The position numbers and the translations under genes are program-made. Below are positions 8,836 through 17,077 of a DNA stretch of 40,198 bases, one piece after another. Every line of letters begins with the position of its first letter. Position 1 is the stretch's first letter. Source of the stretch: Pseudomonas sp. GM79. GTDB taxonomy: Bacteria > Pseudomonadota > Gammaproteobacteria > Pseudomonadales > Pseudomonadaceae. The stretch spans positions 1-40,198 of the forward strand of contig NZ_AKJE01000085.1 of assembly GCF_000282495.1 (NCBI RefSeq), written 5' to 3'. The notes below the pieces were generated by a model. That model ran no database searches, was not told where the DNA came from, and worked only from the letters and a program-made list of their open reading frames with translations.

Positions 8836-10401
8836 ATGCAGAAAGCATCAAGATGGCTACTCGCAGGCGTGCTCAGCACCTCGGCGGCGACCACTCAGGC
8901 CGCGACCCTGGAAGAGCGCATGGCTGCGTTTGAAGCCCGTGCCAGCGCGGCGGAAAAACGCGCCGCCGCAGCCGAACAGCAAACCCAGGCACTCGCCAGG
9001 GAATTGCAGCAAATCAAACTCGCCACCCCCACTTTGCAGCCGGCAGCATCCACGGCGACAGCCACAGCAGCCCCCACTCTGGACACCCGGCTGGCAAAAC
9101 TCGAAGCCCGTCAGCAAAGCATGGAAAAGCAAGACAGTAGCGGACACCTGACTGACGGTTTCAGCTTCAAGGGCTACGCCCGCTCCGGATTGCTGATCAA
9201 CGATGGGCTGGGTGGTGGTCGTGGCGGCCCTTACACAACGCCTGCCGGTTCAGTCGGTGGTGCCGTCGGGCGACTCGGTAACGAAGACGACACCTACATG
9301 CGCATAGACCTGTCGAAAGAGATGTATGCGCAGAACGGCACCCGATCCAAATTCACCGTGTCCATCGCCGACGGTGTGGAAAGCTCCAACGACTGGACCG
9401 CCGACGAGAGCAATCTGAACGTGCGTCAGGTGTTTACCGAGCTCGATCATCTCGCCGCCTTCAAGGGCAACTCAGTGTTCGAGAACTCCACCCTGTGGGC
9501 AGGCAAACGATTCGACAGAGACAACTTCGATATCCACTGGCTGGACTCGGACGTCGTCTATCTGGCTGGCACTGGAGGTGGAATCTACGACGTGCAGATG
9601 AACAAGAACTGGCGCTCGAATTATTCCTTGATGGGGCGTAACTATGGGGATTTCAGTGAGGGCGGTGTCAATGCCGATGTGGAAAGCTACATCCTGACCT
9701 CCAACCAGTTCTTCGATAATGGTCAGTGGCAGTGGATGTTCAATGGCATTGGCTCAAAGAAAAACGACTTTGCCACTCGCACCAATGAAGCGGGCCTGAC
9801 GCCTGCGGATTCCGGCTTGCACAGCATGCTGGCCAATCATCAGAAAAACTTTTTCGGCCGCGAAGGCTTCTTTAAAACAGCGCTGCTCTACGGGCAAGGT
9901 CTGGGGGCAGAGGTCAAGAACATCGGTGCGGATGGCGAGCTGATCGACGATGCCCGCGCGCTGCGTCTGGCGCTTTACGGCGAGACACCCATTGCACCCG
10001 GCTGGCGCATAGGCCCCAGTTTGCTGGCCGAACAAAGCAAGGACAGATACGTCAAGGGTGACGACTACCGCTGGATGACGTTGAACGTGCGGTTGGCCAA
10101 TGAAATCAACAGCAATTTCGAGATGGCCTACGAGATGAGCTGGCAAGCCATGGACCTCGACCCCAAGGGCTACCTGCAACGTAATGCGGTCGACGGTAAC
10201 TTCTGGAAATTCACGATTGCCCCGACATTCAAACCTGACGTTGGAGACCTTCTCACTCGTCCGGAATTGCGAGTATTCGCAAGCCTGATGAACTGGTCTT
10301 CGGATCTGGACGGATACAGTTCCACAGACAACTTCGGCAAGTCGGACTTTAACGCCGGCGGTGTATGGCAGTACGGCATACAGATGGAAACCTGGTTCTG
10401 A
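8836..10401 (+). CDS. Outer-membrane carbohydrate porin (LamB/ScrY type)
   Basis: A 521-residue porin. The signal peptide (MQKASRWLLAGVLSTSAATTQAA) is followed by an Ala/Glu/Lys-rich coiled-coil stretch (about residues 24-65), as in ScrY sucrose porins, then the barrel opening FSFKGYARSGLLIND and a terminal aromatic residue (ETWF) typical of outer-membrane barrels. The ATG at 8836 has AGGAA seven nt upstream; an earlier in-frame ATG at 8761 would bury the signal peptide and is rejected. It is divergent from the sugar operon with the shared operator between them, so it most likely admits the same sugar to the periplasm. It ends before a REP hairpin. Confidence 0.9.
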   Translation: MQKASRWLLAGVLSTSAATTQAATLEERMAAFEARASAAEKRAAAAEQQTQALARELQQIKLATPTLQPAASTATATAAPTLDTRLAKLEARQQSMEKQDSSGHLTDGFSFKGYARSGLLINDGLGGGRGGPYTTPAGSVGGAVGRLGNEDDTYMRIDLSKEMYAQNGTRSKFTVSIADGVESSNDWTADESNLNVRQVFTELDHLAAFKGNSVFENSTLWAGKRFDRDNFDIHWLDSDVVYLAGTGGGIYDVQMNKNWRSNYSLMGRNYGDFSEGGVNADVESYILTSNQFFDNGQWQWMFNGIGSKKNDFATRTNEAGLTPADSGLHSMLANHQKNFFGREGFFKTALLYGQGLGAEVKNIGADGELIDDARALRLALYGETPIAPGWRIGPSLLAEQSKDRYVKGDDYRWMTLNVRLANEINSNFEMAYEMSWQAMDLDPKGYLQRNAVDGNFWKFTIAPTFKPDVGDLLTRPELRVFASLMNWSSDLDGYSSTDNFGKSDFNAGGVWQYGIQMETWF

Positions 10402-10417
10402 TATCTGCTTCATCTGT

Positions 10418-10484
10418 GTAGGAACCAGGCTTGCCGGCGAAGGTGTCTTTGAAAGCGCCTTCGCCGACAAGCCTGACGCCTACG
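10418..10484. repeat. REP-type inverted repeat between convergent genes
   Basis: GTAGGAACCAGGCTTGCCGGCGAAGG is mirrored by CGCCTTCGCCGACAAGCCTG...CCTAC, giving a long imperfect hairpin with a short loop. This is the layout of dispersed Pseudomonas REP doublets. It lies between the convergent porin and phosphoesterase genes and probably acts as a two-way terminator. Confidence 0.75.
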
Positions 10485-10493
10485 AAGCGTTCA

Positions 10494-12470
10494 TCAGGCG
10501 GTTCTTCCACGTTGAATCACGATGGGCGGCTCGATCAGTTCCAGTTCGAGCTCACCCGAGGCTGGCACGAATCGCGGGCCAGTGCTTTCAGGCGTTGCCC
10601 GCAACCTCCAGGTGCGCTGCACCTTCGCCAGTTTGGCGACTCCCGACCCCAGGGACCAGCGCCGGCAGACCTTCTCCAACTTGAGTGGGTAAATGGTCAG
10701 TTGGTCGCCTTTGAAGTGCATGCGCAGGAAACACTTGTGGTCGGCGATGCACTGCGAGGAAAAAACCGCCTCGCTATGTAGCCCCCAAAAGGTATTGCCC
10801 ATCACCATCCAGGCTCCGAACAACAGGCCTCCCAAACTGCCGCCGAGCACCAGCGTCTCCGCCAGGAACAACACAACCTGGTGCAGGTTTTCAACCTCCA
10901 ACTGCAGGTAGTGGATGTTGACACGGCCCATCAGCCACAGCAGTCCGATCGCCAGTCCCAGATGAAGGCCCCCGTGAACAGCTCCGATGGCATAAGCGAG
11001 CTTTCGGGTGCGCTTGACCCCGGCAGCTGAGAACACGGCACAACCCAGCACAATGATCACGGCGAACATCACCGACGAAGGACTGTGTGATAAGACCAGG
11101 AGCAGATGTCGCCAAACTTCGCTTATGTTGGGAATAGACGCTTGGAGGTCAGACAACACGTCCATCAGGCTGCGATTGCCTCGTGCCGGGTGGGGCACCG
11201 TGCTGGCGCTTTGTACCATCCAGTCAAACAGCAGGTACAAGATGGCCAGCATGGCGCAGAACGAGAGATTGCGGGTAGGTAGCCGCCATGCCCGATTACG
11301 CAGTTGCTCGGAGGTCTTTTTGGCCGGGTAGACCGCCGCCAGCTCGTAATGCTGACGGGTTCCGCCAACGTTGATCGGCTTGGGCGGATCGGGAAGGTGA
11401 TGGGTGGCATTCAAGAAGGCCCCACCGCCTCCGCAGGTGATGCGCTGCGGCGCCTGGGTGCCCGCTTTTGGCTGGTAGCGCGCGTAGTGGTGTGAGTCTC
11501 CGGCCAACACTACCGCGAGGTGGTCACCCAAGAGTTCCTCGATCTCGCGCAGGCTGCGAAAGCGCGGCGTCTGGGTTTCGATCGAGGGCAAGGCCTTGCT
11601 CTCCTCGCGTGCCAGCCGTTCGGCCTCATCCACCCAACTGGGCTCGGGTGTGCAGAGGATCACGCGATCGCCTGGCTGCAATTTGGCGTGCATCTGCTGG
11701 AAGTATTGCTTCTGCTGTCGGTCGATCATGGATTCAAACTGCAGATCCAGGCCCCAGACCCACCAGCCATTGGGCAACTGCAGCACGTAGTAACCGGTGC
11801 GCTGGCGGGTTTCCCAGGCGCCGATGGGCTTCTGCTCGCAAAACAGTTGGGAGAAACCGCGCAGACCGTCATACCAATCGTGGTTGCCAGGCGTCGCCAA
11901 TATCCACGGCGCACCCGGCTGCCGTACGGGCTGGGCCTGGTCACCAGGGCGCTCCTTGGGTACCGGCGCGGGAAATGCGGCGCGGTAGGGATCGAGGAAA
12001 CGGGTGCGATACCCGTTGCCGGCCGGTGTGGGATAGACCTGATCGCCGCCGAGCAGCAGCACGTCGCCGCGCGGTAATGAGAGCTGGTGTTCCGGCAAGT
12101 CGGCAGCATGGCTGACACACAGTGCCATCGAGTAGGTAGAGTCCCAGCCATCGCCGGTATCGGCCAGATAATCGACCCACACGTCACCGTCGGCAACCAT
12201 CTGGATGGGCGGGTTAGAGTCCCGAGGGTTGAGCATCGCCAGCACTTCGCGCGGGTCTGCGAAGGCTCCCATTGTGGTGGCAACGGCCGTTTGTAAGCCC
12301 GTGCGCATCAGCTGCAACGGGCCTAGCCAATTGACCATCGCCTCCTGGGTGTAAAGCTCGATGCGGCTATTGAGCGTGGGAGATTGGGTGGAACGGGTCA
12401 TGGCGAGGGGCGGAGTGTGCGGCGTATGCACCTCTCCAGCGCGAAACTCAATCGAATGCTCCTTCATCAT
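10494..12470 (-). CDS. Calcineurin-like metallophosphoesterase with C-terminal membrane domain
   Basis: A 658-residue protein. Residues about 100-345 carry the metallophosphoesterase motifs DTGDG (104-108), GGDQVYP (141-147), GNHDW (195-199) and GDSHHYA (324-330), which together supply the dinuclear metal ligands. From about residue 400 there are four hydrophobic segments (FCAMLAILYLLFDWMV; SSVMFAVIIVLGCAVFSAAG; HLGLAIGLLWLMG; VVLFLAETLVLGGSLGGLLFG), so it is membrane-anchored through its C-terminal half. A final soluble tail of about 85 residues follows. GGAGG lies upstream of two consecutive ATGs; the second (12467) has the better spacing. The substrate cannot be told from sequence. It appears monocistronic. 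Confidence 0.85.
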   Translation of the reverse strand: MMKEHSIEFRAGEVHTPHTPPLAMTRSTQSPTLNSRIELYTQEAMVNWLGPLQLMRTGLQTAVATTMGAFADPREVLAMLNPRDSNPPIQMVADGDVWVDYLADTGDGWDSTYSMALCVSHAADLPEHQLSLPRGDVLLLGGDQVYPTPAGNGYRTRFLDPYRAAFPAPVPKERPGDQAQPVRQPGAPWILATPGNHDWYDGLRGFSQLFCEQKPIGAWETRQRTGYYVLQLPNGWWVWGLDLQFESMIDRQQKQYFQQMHAKLQPGDRVILCTPEPSWVDEAERLAREESKALPSIETQTPRFRSLREIEELLGDHLAVVLAGDSHHYARYQPKAGTQAPQRITCGGGGAFLNATHHLPDPPKPINVGGTRQHYELAAVYPAKKTSEQLRNRAWRLPTRNLSFCAMLAILYLLFDWMVQSASTVPHPARGNRSLMDVLSDLQASIPNISEVWRHLLLVLSHSPSSVMFAVIIVLGCAVFSAAGVKRTRKLAYAIGAVHGGLHLGLAIGLLWLMGRVNIHYLQLEVENLHQVVLFLAETLVLGGSLGGLLFGAWMVMGNTFWGLHSEAVFSSQCIADHKCFLRMHFKGDQLTIYPLKLEKVCRRWSLGSGVAKLAKVQRTWRLRATPESTGPRFVPASGELELELIEPPIVIQRGRTA

Positions 12471-12564
12471 CCAGCCTCCATTGCTGTAACGAGTTCAGGT
12501 ACCTCAAAAGGTTGATCTTTTGTCGGTCGATTCAGAATAGGTCAGTTACGCGATGGCTGCCGAT

Positions 12565-13383
12565 TCATAGCCTGTAGGAGAGGCTGTCGTGAACGGTTCC
12601 CGAGAACGTTGCCTCTACCGGCCCGATGAGAAAGACAGGTCCCACGCCATCCCATTGAACCGTTACGGTGCCACCATCACATTCAACCTCAACGCAGTGG
12701 TCTAACAAACCACGACGAATTCCGTTAACAGCGGCGCCACAAGAGCAGGAGCCTGAACCGAGTGGAATCCCGCCCCCGCGCTCCCAAATGCGCAATCGAA
12801 TGTGCTTTCGATTAATGATCTGGACGAAATGCACATTCGTTTTGAGGGGGAATAGAGGGTTGGTTTCAATGGTTGGACCGAGGGTCGCAATATCGACGGC
12901 GGTTAGATCATCGACGAAATAGGTGCAGTGCGGATTGCCCATACTGGTCGCTGCTGGGTCACCCGCCAGGGGTAAAACAGCCGTATCCAGTTCCAGCGCC
13001 AGGGGAATTTCCGTCCAGCCGAAAAGCGGTTCTCCCATGTTGACGGAAATCGCACCGCTTGAGGTTCGCTCACACGTGAGTAGGCCACGGTTGGTTCGCA
13101 GTGTTATCGACGTAGTATTTGATTCGCGCATCAGCATATCCGCGGCCCCCCGCGTTGCGCTGCCACACGCATCCAGGGTGGAACCATCGGCATTCCAGAA
13201 CATCAGGCGCGCAGCGGCATCATCGCAATTGAGCAGCACCGCGAGTTGGTTGAACCCGATTCCTCGGTGCCGATCACCCATTCGCCGGGCCATGGTGCTT
13301 GTCATTGGATTGGCCGAATTTCGCGAGTCCACGATGACGAAGTCATCGCCATTGGCGTGCATTTTATGAAAACTCAGCGGCAT
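12565..13383 (-). CDS. Diverged DapF-like (diaminopimelate epimerase fold) protein with altered active site
   Basis: A 272-residue protein recognisable as DapF-like: FHKMHANGDDF (5-15), NADGSTLDACGSATR (64-78), VNMGEP, SMGNPHC (147-153) and ERGGG (201-205). The first catalytic Cys (Cys73) and the active-site His152 are kept. The second signature, normally ERGxGETxACGTG, here reads ERGGGIPLGSGSC: the catalytic Cys is Ser210, the Glu is Ile206 and the Thr is Pro207. HGLGNDF has become HANGDDF and CGNG has become CGSA. Two-base DAP epimerisation is therefore unlikely; another racemase/isomerase or a non-catalytic role is possible. The ATG at 13383 has AGGA at good spacing and aligns with the DapF start; a GTG-independent upstream ATG at 13407 is less likely. 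By eye the base composition is more AT-rich than its neighbours. Confidence 0.8.
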   Translation of the reverse strand: MPLSFHKMHANGDDFVIVDSRNSANPMTSTMARRMGDRHRGIGFNQLAVLLNCDDAAARLMFWNADGSTLDACGSATRGAADMLMRESNTTSITLRTNRGLLTCERTSSGAISVNMGEPLFGWTEIPLALELDTAVLPLAGDPAATSMGNPHCTYFVDDLTAVDIATLGPTIETNPLFPLKTNVHFVQIINRKHIRLRIWERGGGIPLGSGSCSCGAAVNGIRRGLLDHCVEVECDGGTVTVQWDGVGPVFLIGPVEATFSGTVHDSLSYRL

Positions 13384-13438
13384 AAAAGGATCCTGTCGAC
13401 CAGGCATGAAAGGCCACCAGCCTCAGTCGTATAGAAAT

Positions 13439-13461
13439 GGACCCGCCAGAATAGCGGGTCC
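13439..13461 (-). terminator. Hairpin downstream of the M20 peptidase gene
   Basis: GGACCCGC (13439-13446) pairs with GCGGGTCC (13454-13461) with a 7-nt loop. On the - strand it is followed by ATTTCT, a weak T-run. It lies 12 nt after the stop of the M20 gene and likely separates it from the DapF-like gene. Confidence 0.6.
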
Positions 13462-13472
13462 GAAAGGGGGGA

Positions 13473-15212
13473 TCAGAGTTTCGGCATCTGTCCGATGCGC
13501 CCGAACATTTCGGTCACGATCTGCAGGTCCAGCAGGAACTGGTCGACAGTCTTGAACTCGTTGTCGTTGTGGCCGGTGTACTTGACCTCGGGCCTGGCCA
13601 GGCCGAATTGCACGCCATTGGGTAACTCATGGACCGAAGTGGCGCCGGCAGAGGTGCCGAACTTGTGTTCCATGCCGAGGTTTTCTCTGGCCACGGCCAG
13701 CAGGGCCTTGACCCATTCACCCTCAGGGTTGCGGTGCATCGGCTCGGCGATCGAGTAGTCAAAGGCCGCCGCAATGTGGGTCTTCTTGCTCCAGGTGCCA
13801 AGCTTGTCGGCGATTTCGGCCTTGAGCACTTCCGGGGATTTGCCCTTGGGCACCCGCAGGTTGACCGCGAGATTGAAGGCTTTTTCATCCATCCCGACGT
13901 AGGTCAGGGATGCGGTCAGCGGTCCCATGAAGTCATCGGAAAAGCCCACCCCCAATTTGCCACCCAGGTAGTCCAGCCCCCAGTTGTCGGCGGCGTAGCG
14001 GGCGGCGTCGGTCATGTGGTTGTGCTTGAGCGCGACCTTCCCGTCGAGACTGTTGATGAAGTCCAGCATCCTTGCCACCGGATTGATGCCTGATTCGGGC
14101 TCGGAGGAGTGGGCGGAAACGCCGGTGACCACAAGCTTGACGTCCTTGCCGACGACCTTGGCGCTCACCTCGAAGTTGCCGCCATTGCGCTTGGCATAAT
14201 CGCCACCTGCCTTCTGCAGGCTGGCGGCCAATTCGGCGGGCTTGGCGGTTACCAGGGTGGCGACCGACGTCGATGGAATCTGGTTGGTTGCCAGGCCCCC
14301 CGTCATTGCAGTGATTTCGGCGCCTTTGCCCTCTGCGGCGCGCCGAGGAAAACTGGCCATGACGGTGCCGTAGCCTTTCTCGGCAATCACCACCGGGTAG
14401 CCGCCATCCAGCGCCAGGTTGTAGTTGGGCGTCGGGTTGTGTTCGAAGTAATAGGGGATGGCGTCGCCGGTGGTTTCTTCGGTGGTGTCTACCAGCAGCT
14501 TGAAATTTCTCGCCAGCGGCAGCTTCTCTTCCTTGATGATCTTCATGGCATAGAGCGCCACCACGATACCGTTCTTGTCATCCTCGGTGCCCCGGCCATA
14601 CAGGCGGTCACCGACCAGAGTGACCTTGAACGGATCGAGTCGGGTGCCGTCTTTCAGGACCCAGTTCTCCGGCGTTACGGGCACCACATCGGCATGTGCG
14701 TGAATGCCTACGACTTCGTCGCCATCGCCTGCGAGGGAGATTTCATAGACGCGGTTGTCGATGTTGCGAAAATTCAGGTTGAACGCTTGGGCGAGGCCCT
14801 TGAGCTTGTCGGCGATCTTGATGAATTCGGGATTGTCGTGCTGAGCAACGCCGTCCACCCGGAAGGTCGGGATTGCCACCAGCTCGCGCAGGGTCTCGGT
14901 GGCCGCGTTGCCGTATTTCACCCGTGCATAGAGGCCAAGTAGGCGATGAATCTCGTTCTGTTGTTCAGCGGTAAGCGGCTTGTTGCCCTGGAAGGCACTG
15001 ATTGCCGGGCCGAGATCACTAGCGTGGGCAAGGTCGCTCTTGGCCAGGCGTCCCAGGAATTGCCTGAAATCGGTGACCGATGTGTCACTGAAAGTCTTGA
15101 GGATGGTCGCGCTCTGTTGCGGGGTGATGTTGGCGTGCGCTGACGTGGTGAACGACGAAAGGCTGGCCAGCATCAGGGTTGTCGCAGCCAGGTGCTTGAG
15201 TGAGAAATCCAT
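13473..15212 (-). CDS. Exported M20-family dipeptidase (PepV/CNDP-like)
   Basis: A 579-residue metallopeptidase. The signal peptide is MDFSLKHLAATTLMLASLSSFTTSAHA (cleavage about residue 27), so it is periplasmic or secreted. The M20 motifs are HAHAD at 171-175, GRGTEDDKNG at 206-215 (bridging Asp) and EE at 245-246 (general base region). The residues around them match the dipeptidase branch (Xaa-His/PepV-like). An ATG at 15224 is also in frame, but the AAAGGA lies directly against it, so 15212 is preferred. It probably releases amino acids from dipeptides; the substrate is unknown. Transcribed alone, ending in a hairpin. Confidence 0.87.
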   Translation of the reverse strand: MDFSLKHLAATTLMLASLSSFTTSAHANITPQQSATILKTFSDTSVTDFRQFLGRLAKSDLAHASDLGPAISAFQGNKPLTAEQQNEIHRLLGLYARVKYGNAATETLRELVAIPTFRVDGVAQHDNPEFIKIADKLKGLAQAFNLNFRNIDNRVYEISLAGDGDEVVGIHAHADVVPVTPENWVLKDGTRLDPFKVTLVGDRLYGRGTEDDKNGIVVALYAMKIIKEEKLPLARNFKLLVDTTEETTGDAIPYYFEHNPTPNYNLALDGGYPVVIAEKGYGTVMASFPRRAAEGKGAEITAMTGGLATNQIPSTSVATLVTAKPAELAASLQKAGGDYAKRNGGNFEVSAKVVGKDVKLVVTGVSAHSSEPESGINPVARMLDFINSLDGKVALKHNHMTDAARYAADNWGLDYLGGKLGVGFSDDFMGPLTASLTYVGMDEKAFNLAVNLRVPKGKSPEVLKAEIADKLGTWSKKTHIAAAFDYSIAEPMHRNPEGEWVKALLAVARENLGMEHKFGTSAGATSVHELPNGVQFGLARPEVKYTGHNDNEFKTVDQFLLDLQIVTEMFGRIGQMPKL

Positions 15213-15423
15213 TGTTGGGGGCATTCCTTTGCAGGCAGGTTGTAAGAAATATCTGGTTGATGAGTCAGAAACGTTTCCAAACTAACACCACGAGGGAGTG
15301 GTACGGGAGTCCCTGGAGGGGGATCTGTCGCACAAAAATGCAAAAGCGACGCAGAAACGAAAAAAACCGGGAAGGTTCCCTAGGTTGTTCATTTAAGAAA
15401 GTCTTGAGTCAGTAGAGAACCCT

Positions 15424-15535
15424 GTGGCGAGTGAGCTTGCTCCCGCTTGAGTGCGTAGCACTCACAAAAATCGGCGATTGTTGTCAGATTTTTGGGGCCG
15501 CTCCGCAGCCCAGCGCGAGCAAGCTCGCTCGCCAC
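15424..15535. repeat. REPIN (inverted REP pair) of the GTGGCGAG type
   Basis: GTGGCGAGTGAGCTTGCTCC (15424-15443) and its inverted counterpart GAGCAAGCTCGCTCGCCAC (15517-15535) flank a segment with a smaller hairpin (GAGTGC-GTA-GCACTC) and a central AAAATCGG/CAGATTTT spacer. This is the structure of a REP doublet as described in P. fluorescens. It fills the 335-nt gap between the convergent-free ends of the M20 start region and capA-like stop; nothing else coding is visible there. Confidence 0.88.
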
Positions 15536-15547
15536 AAAAATAGGGTT

Positions 15548-16660
15548 CTACCAATGCAACTCGAAGGTATTCTTAGCGCCCGGCTGGATGCTGCTGCCCA
15601 CGCACGCGCACTCGCGAGAAAGGGTGTCGTGCAGCCATTGACGGTCATCCCCTTCGGCGCGACAGATGCGAAAGCCACGCAAGTGAGTGGGGATCAGGTC
15701 CAGCGACTGCAGGTGCCCGTTCGGGTCCAGCGAGGCAAAGTACAGAAGCCCCAAGTCGCCGCGAAAGGTTGTGTGGCCCTCGATGCCTTCGTAATCGTTC
15801 AGCAGATCACCGCAGCCATAGAAAATCAGATGTTCGCGGTACACCTCGATGCCCTTGATGTGGTGTGAGGAATGTCCATGCACTACGTCAACGCCGGCTT
15901 CGTCGATCAAGGCATGGGCGAACCGGACCTGCTCGCGCGGGATATCGAACCCCCAGTTGCCGCCCCAGTGAATGGAGGCGACCACCAGGTCCCGCGGTTT
16001 TTTGCTCTGGAGAATCCGTTCGGCCACAGGACGCAGGCTGTGCATCGACAGATCTTCCAGACGCGCGACACCCGCGCGCCTGTCCGTGGCGGCCCAGTCC
16101 GGCGGTATGCCACTGTCAGGTGCGCCGAGGCCATACACCAACAAACGTCGCCCGCCAGGCTGCGGCAGCACGGCGGGTGCTTCGGCAGATTGCCGGTTGT
16201 GCCCGGCGCCGGCGCTGCACATGCCGTTGCTCGACAAAGTATCCAGCGTATCGGCCAGGCCGGCTGCTCCCCAGTCCAGCACATGGTTGTTGGCCAGCAC
16301 GCAGCAGTCGATGCCGGCTGCGCTGATGGCCGGGAAGTTCTCCGGGCTCATGCGGTAATTGATGCCTTTTGGCTCCGGTCGTCCGCGGCGCGACACCGCT
16401 GTTTCCAGATTGATGATGCGTGCGTGTGGCTGGCGACGTTCGAACTCATCCAGCGCAGCGCCCCAGACATAGGTGAAATCGACGGGGAGGGGAATCGGGC
16501 CATTGAGTCTTTCTGCCAGCCGGACGTAAACGCCGGCATTCTTGACGTAGTCTTCGTAAAGCCGCGGATCGCCAGGATGTGGCAGTACTGAGTCGATGCC
16601 GCGGGCGGTCATGACATCGCCGGCGAGAAACAGCTTCAGAGTATCGGTAACAGCCGCCAT
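15548..16660 (-). CDS. CapA-family protein (poly-gamma-glutamate synthesis PgsA/CapA-like)
   Basis: A 370-residue protein of the CapA/PGA_cap metallophosphoesterase-like family. Diagnostic elements are LFLAGDVMTARGID near the N-terminus (residues 11-24), INLETAVSRRG, LANNHVLDWGAAGLADTLDTL, VASIHWGGNWGF and VVHGHSSHHIKGIEVYREHLIFYGCGDLLNDYEG. No signal peptide or membrane segment is seen, unlike CapA of Bacillus capsule operons. The start at 16660 has GGAGGG five nt upstream; an upstream ATG at 16678 (MMPEGA) lies ahead of that Shine-Dalgarno. No capsule genes are adjacent, so a role in polyglutamate synthesis is not supported by context. Single-gene CapA homologues are widespread and mostly uncharacterised. 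Confidence 0.85.
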   Translation of the reverse strand: MAAVTDTLKLFLAGDVMTARGIDSVLPHPGDPRLYEDYVKNAGVYVRLAERLNGPIPLPVDFTYVWGAALDEFERRQPHARIINLETAVSRRGRPEPKGINYRMSPENFPAISAAGIDCCVLANNHVLDWGAAGLADTLDTLSSNGMCSAGAGHNRQSAEAPAVLPQPGGRRLLVYGLGAPDSGIPPDWAATDRRAGVARLEDLSMHSLRPVAERILQSKKPRDLVVASIHWGGNWGFDIPREQVRFAHALIDEAGVDVVHGHSSHHIKGIEVYREHLIFYGCGDLLNDYEGIEGHTTFRGDLGLLYFASLDPNGHLQSLDLIPTHLRGFRICRAEGDDRQWLHDTLSRECACVGSSIQPGAKNTFELHW

Positions 16661-16783
16661 GGCACCCTCCGGCATCAAGAGTAAGCATCTGTTTTAAAAC
16701 AAATATATTTTTGTGTTGGCCTTCCCAGACGAAGAGAAAGTTGATAAATTGCCGCCCGTTCTTGCAGCGGTCCTTACAGGGCT

Positions 16784-16807
16784 TGTAGCGCAAGGGCACT
16801 CGCTACA
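16784..16807. other. Small inverted repeat just upstream of tRNA-Gln
   Basis: TGTAGCG (16784-16790) and CGCTACA (16801-16807) form a 7-bp stem with a 10-nt loop, ending 5 nt before the mature tRNA. It would be in the 5' leader of the precursor. Function unknown; the rest of 16661-16783 shows no gene. Confidence 0.4.
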
Positions 16808-16812
16808 GATAC

Positions 16813-16887
16813 AGGGGCGTCGCCAAGCGGTAAGGCAGCAGGTTTTGATCCTGCCATGCGTTGGTTCGAATCCAGCCGCCCCTGCCA
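16813..16887 (+). tRNA. tRNA-Gln (anticodon TTG)
   Basis: A full cloverleaf can be drawn: acceptor AGGGGCG/CGCCCCT (16813-16819 with 16877-16883), D arm GCCAAGCGGTAAGGC, anticodon stem GCAGG/CCTGC with loop TTTTGAT (anticodon TTG), T arm GTTGG-TTCGAAT-CCAGC, discriminator G and encoded CCA (16885-16887). D-arm and T-arm sequences agree with bacterial tRNA-Gln. It stands alone between the CapA-like gene and rlhA, with a terminator about 70 nt downstream. Confidence 0.96.
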
Positions 16888-16958
16888 TTTTCCTGATACT
16901 CATCCAAGTATGGCCCCGCCGACAGGCAGTGCGGGAGTCCTGGAGAGTAGTCATACAG

Positions 16959-16993
16959 AAAACGCCAACGCCGATCCGGCCTGGCGTTTTTTT
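16959..16993 (+). terminator. Rho-independent terminator of the tRNA-Gln transcript
   Basis: AAAACGCCA (16959-16967) pairs with TGGCGTTTT (16982-16990), with an inner GCCG-ATC-CGGC helix, and a seven-T run ends at 16993. It is on the + strand, downstream of the tRNA, with no + strand protein gene in between. Confidence 0.85.
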
Positions 16994-17040
16994 ATGCCTG
17001 CAAATCCCTCTGGGTGACGCCTTTAACATTCAACCGTGTA

Positions 17041-17070
17041 GCGAGCGCGGCGCCGTAGCGGCGCGCTCGC
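17041..17070. other. Very GC-rich hairpin after rlhA
   Basis: GCGAGCGCGG...CGCGCTCGC forms a nearly complete 30-nt hairpin (stem GCGAGCGC plus inner GGCG/CGCC, loop about 4 nt) starting 8 nt after the rlhA stop on the - strand. There is no T-run, so it could block exonucleases or be a degenerate REP instead of a classic terminator. Confidence 0.45.
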
Positions 17071-17077
17071 CAGTCAC

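Noticed and set aside
12565..13407. Possibility that the DapF-like gene is a frameshifted pseudogene of dapF
   Set aside because: The frame is full length, with conserved motifs before and after the altered site, so point substitutions and not a frameshift explain the change.
16694..17029. A 111-residue frame on the - strand across the tRNA-Gln (contains AGAAGFEPTHGRIKTCC)
   Set aside because: This is the well-known spurious peptide obtained by translating the antisense of a tRNA; the tRNA cloverleaf explains the sequence.
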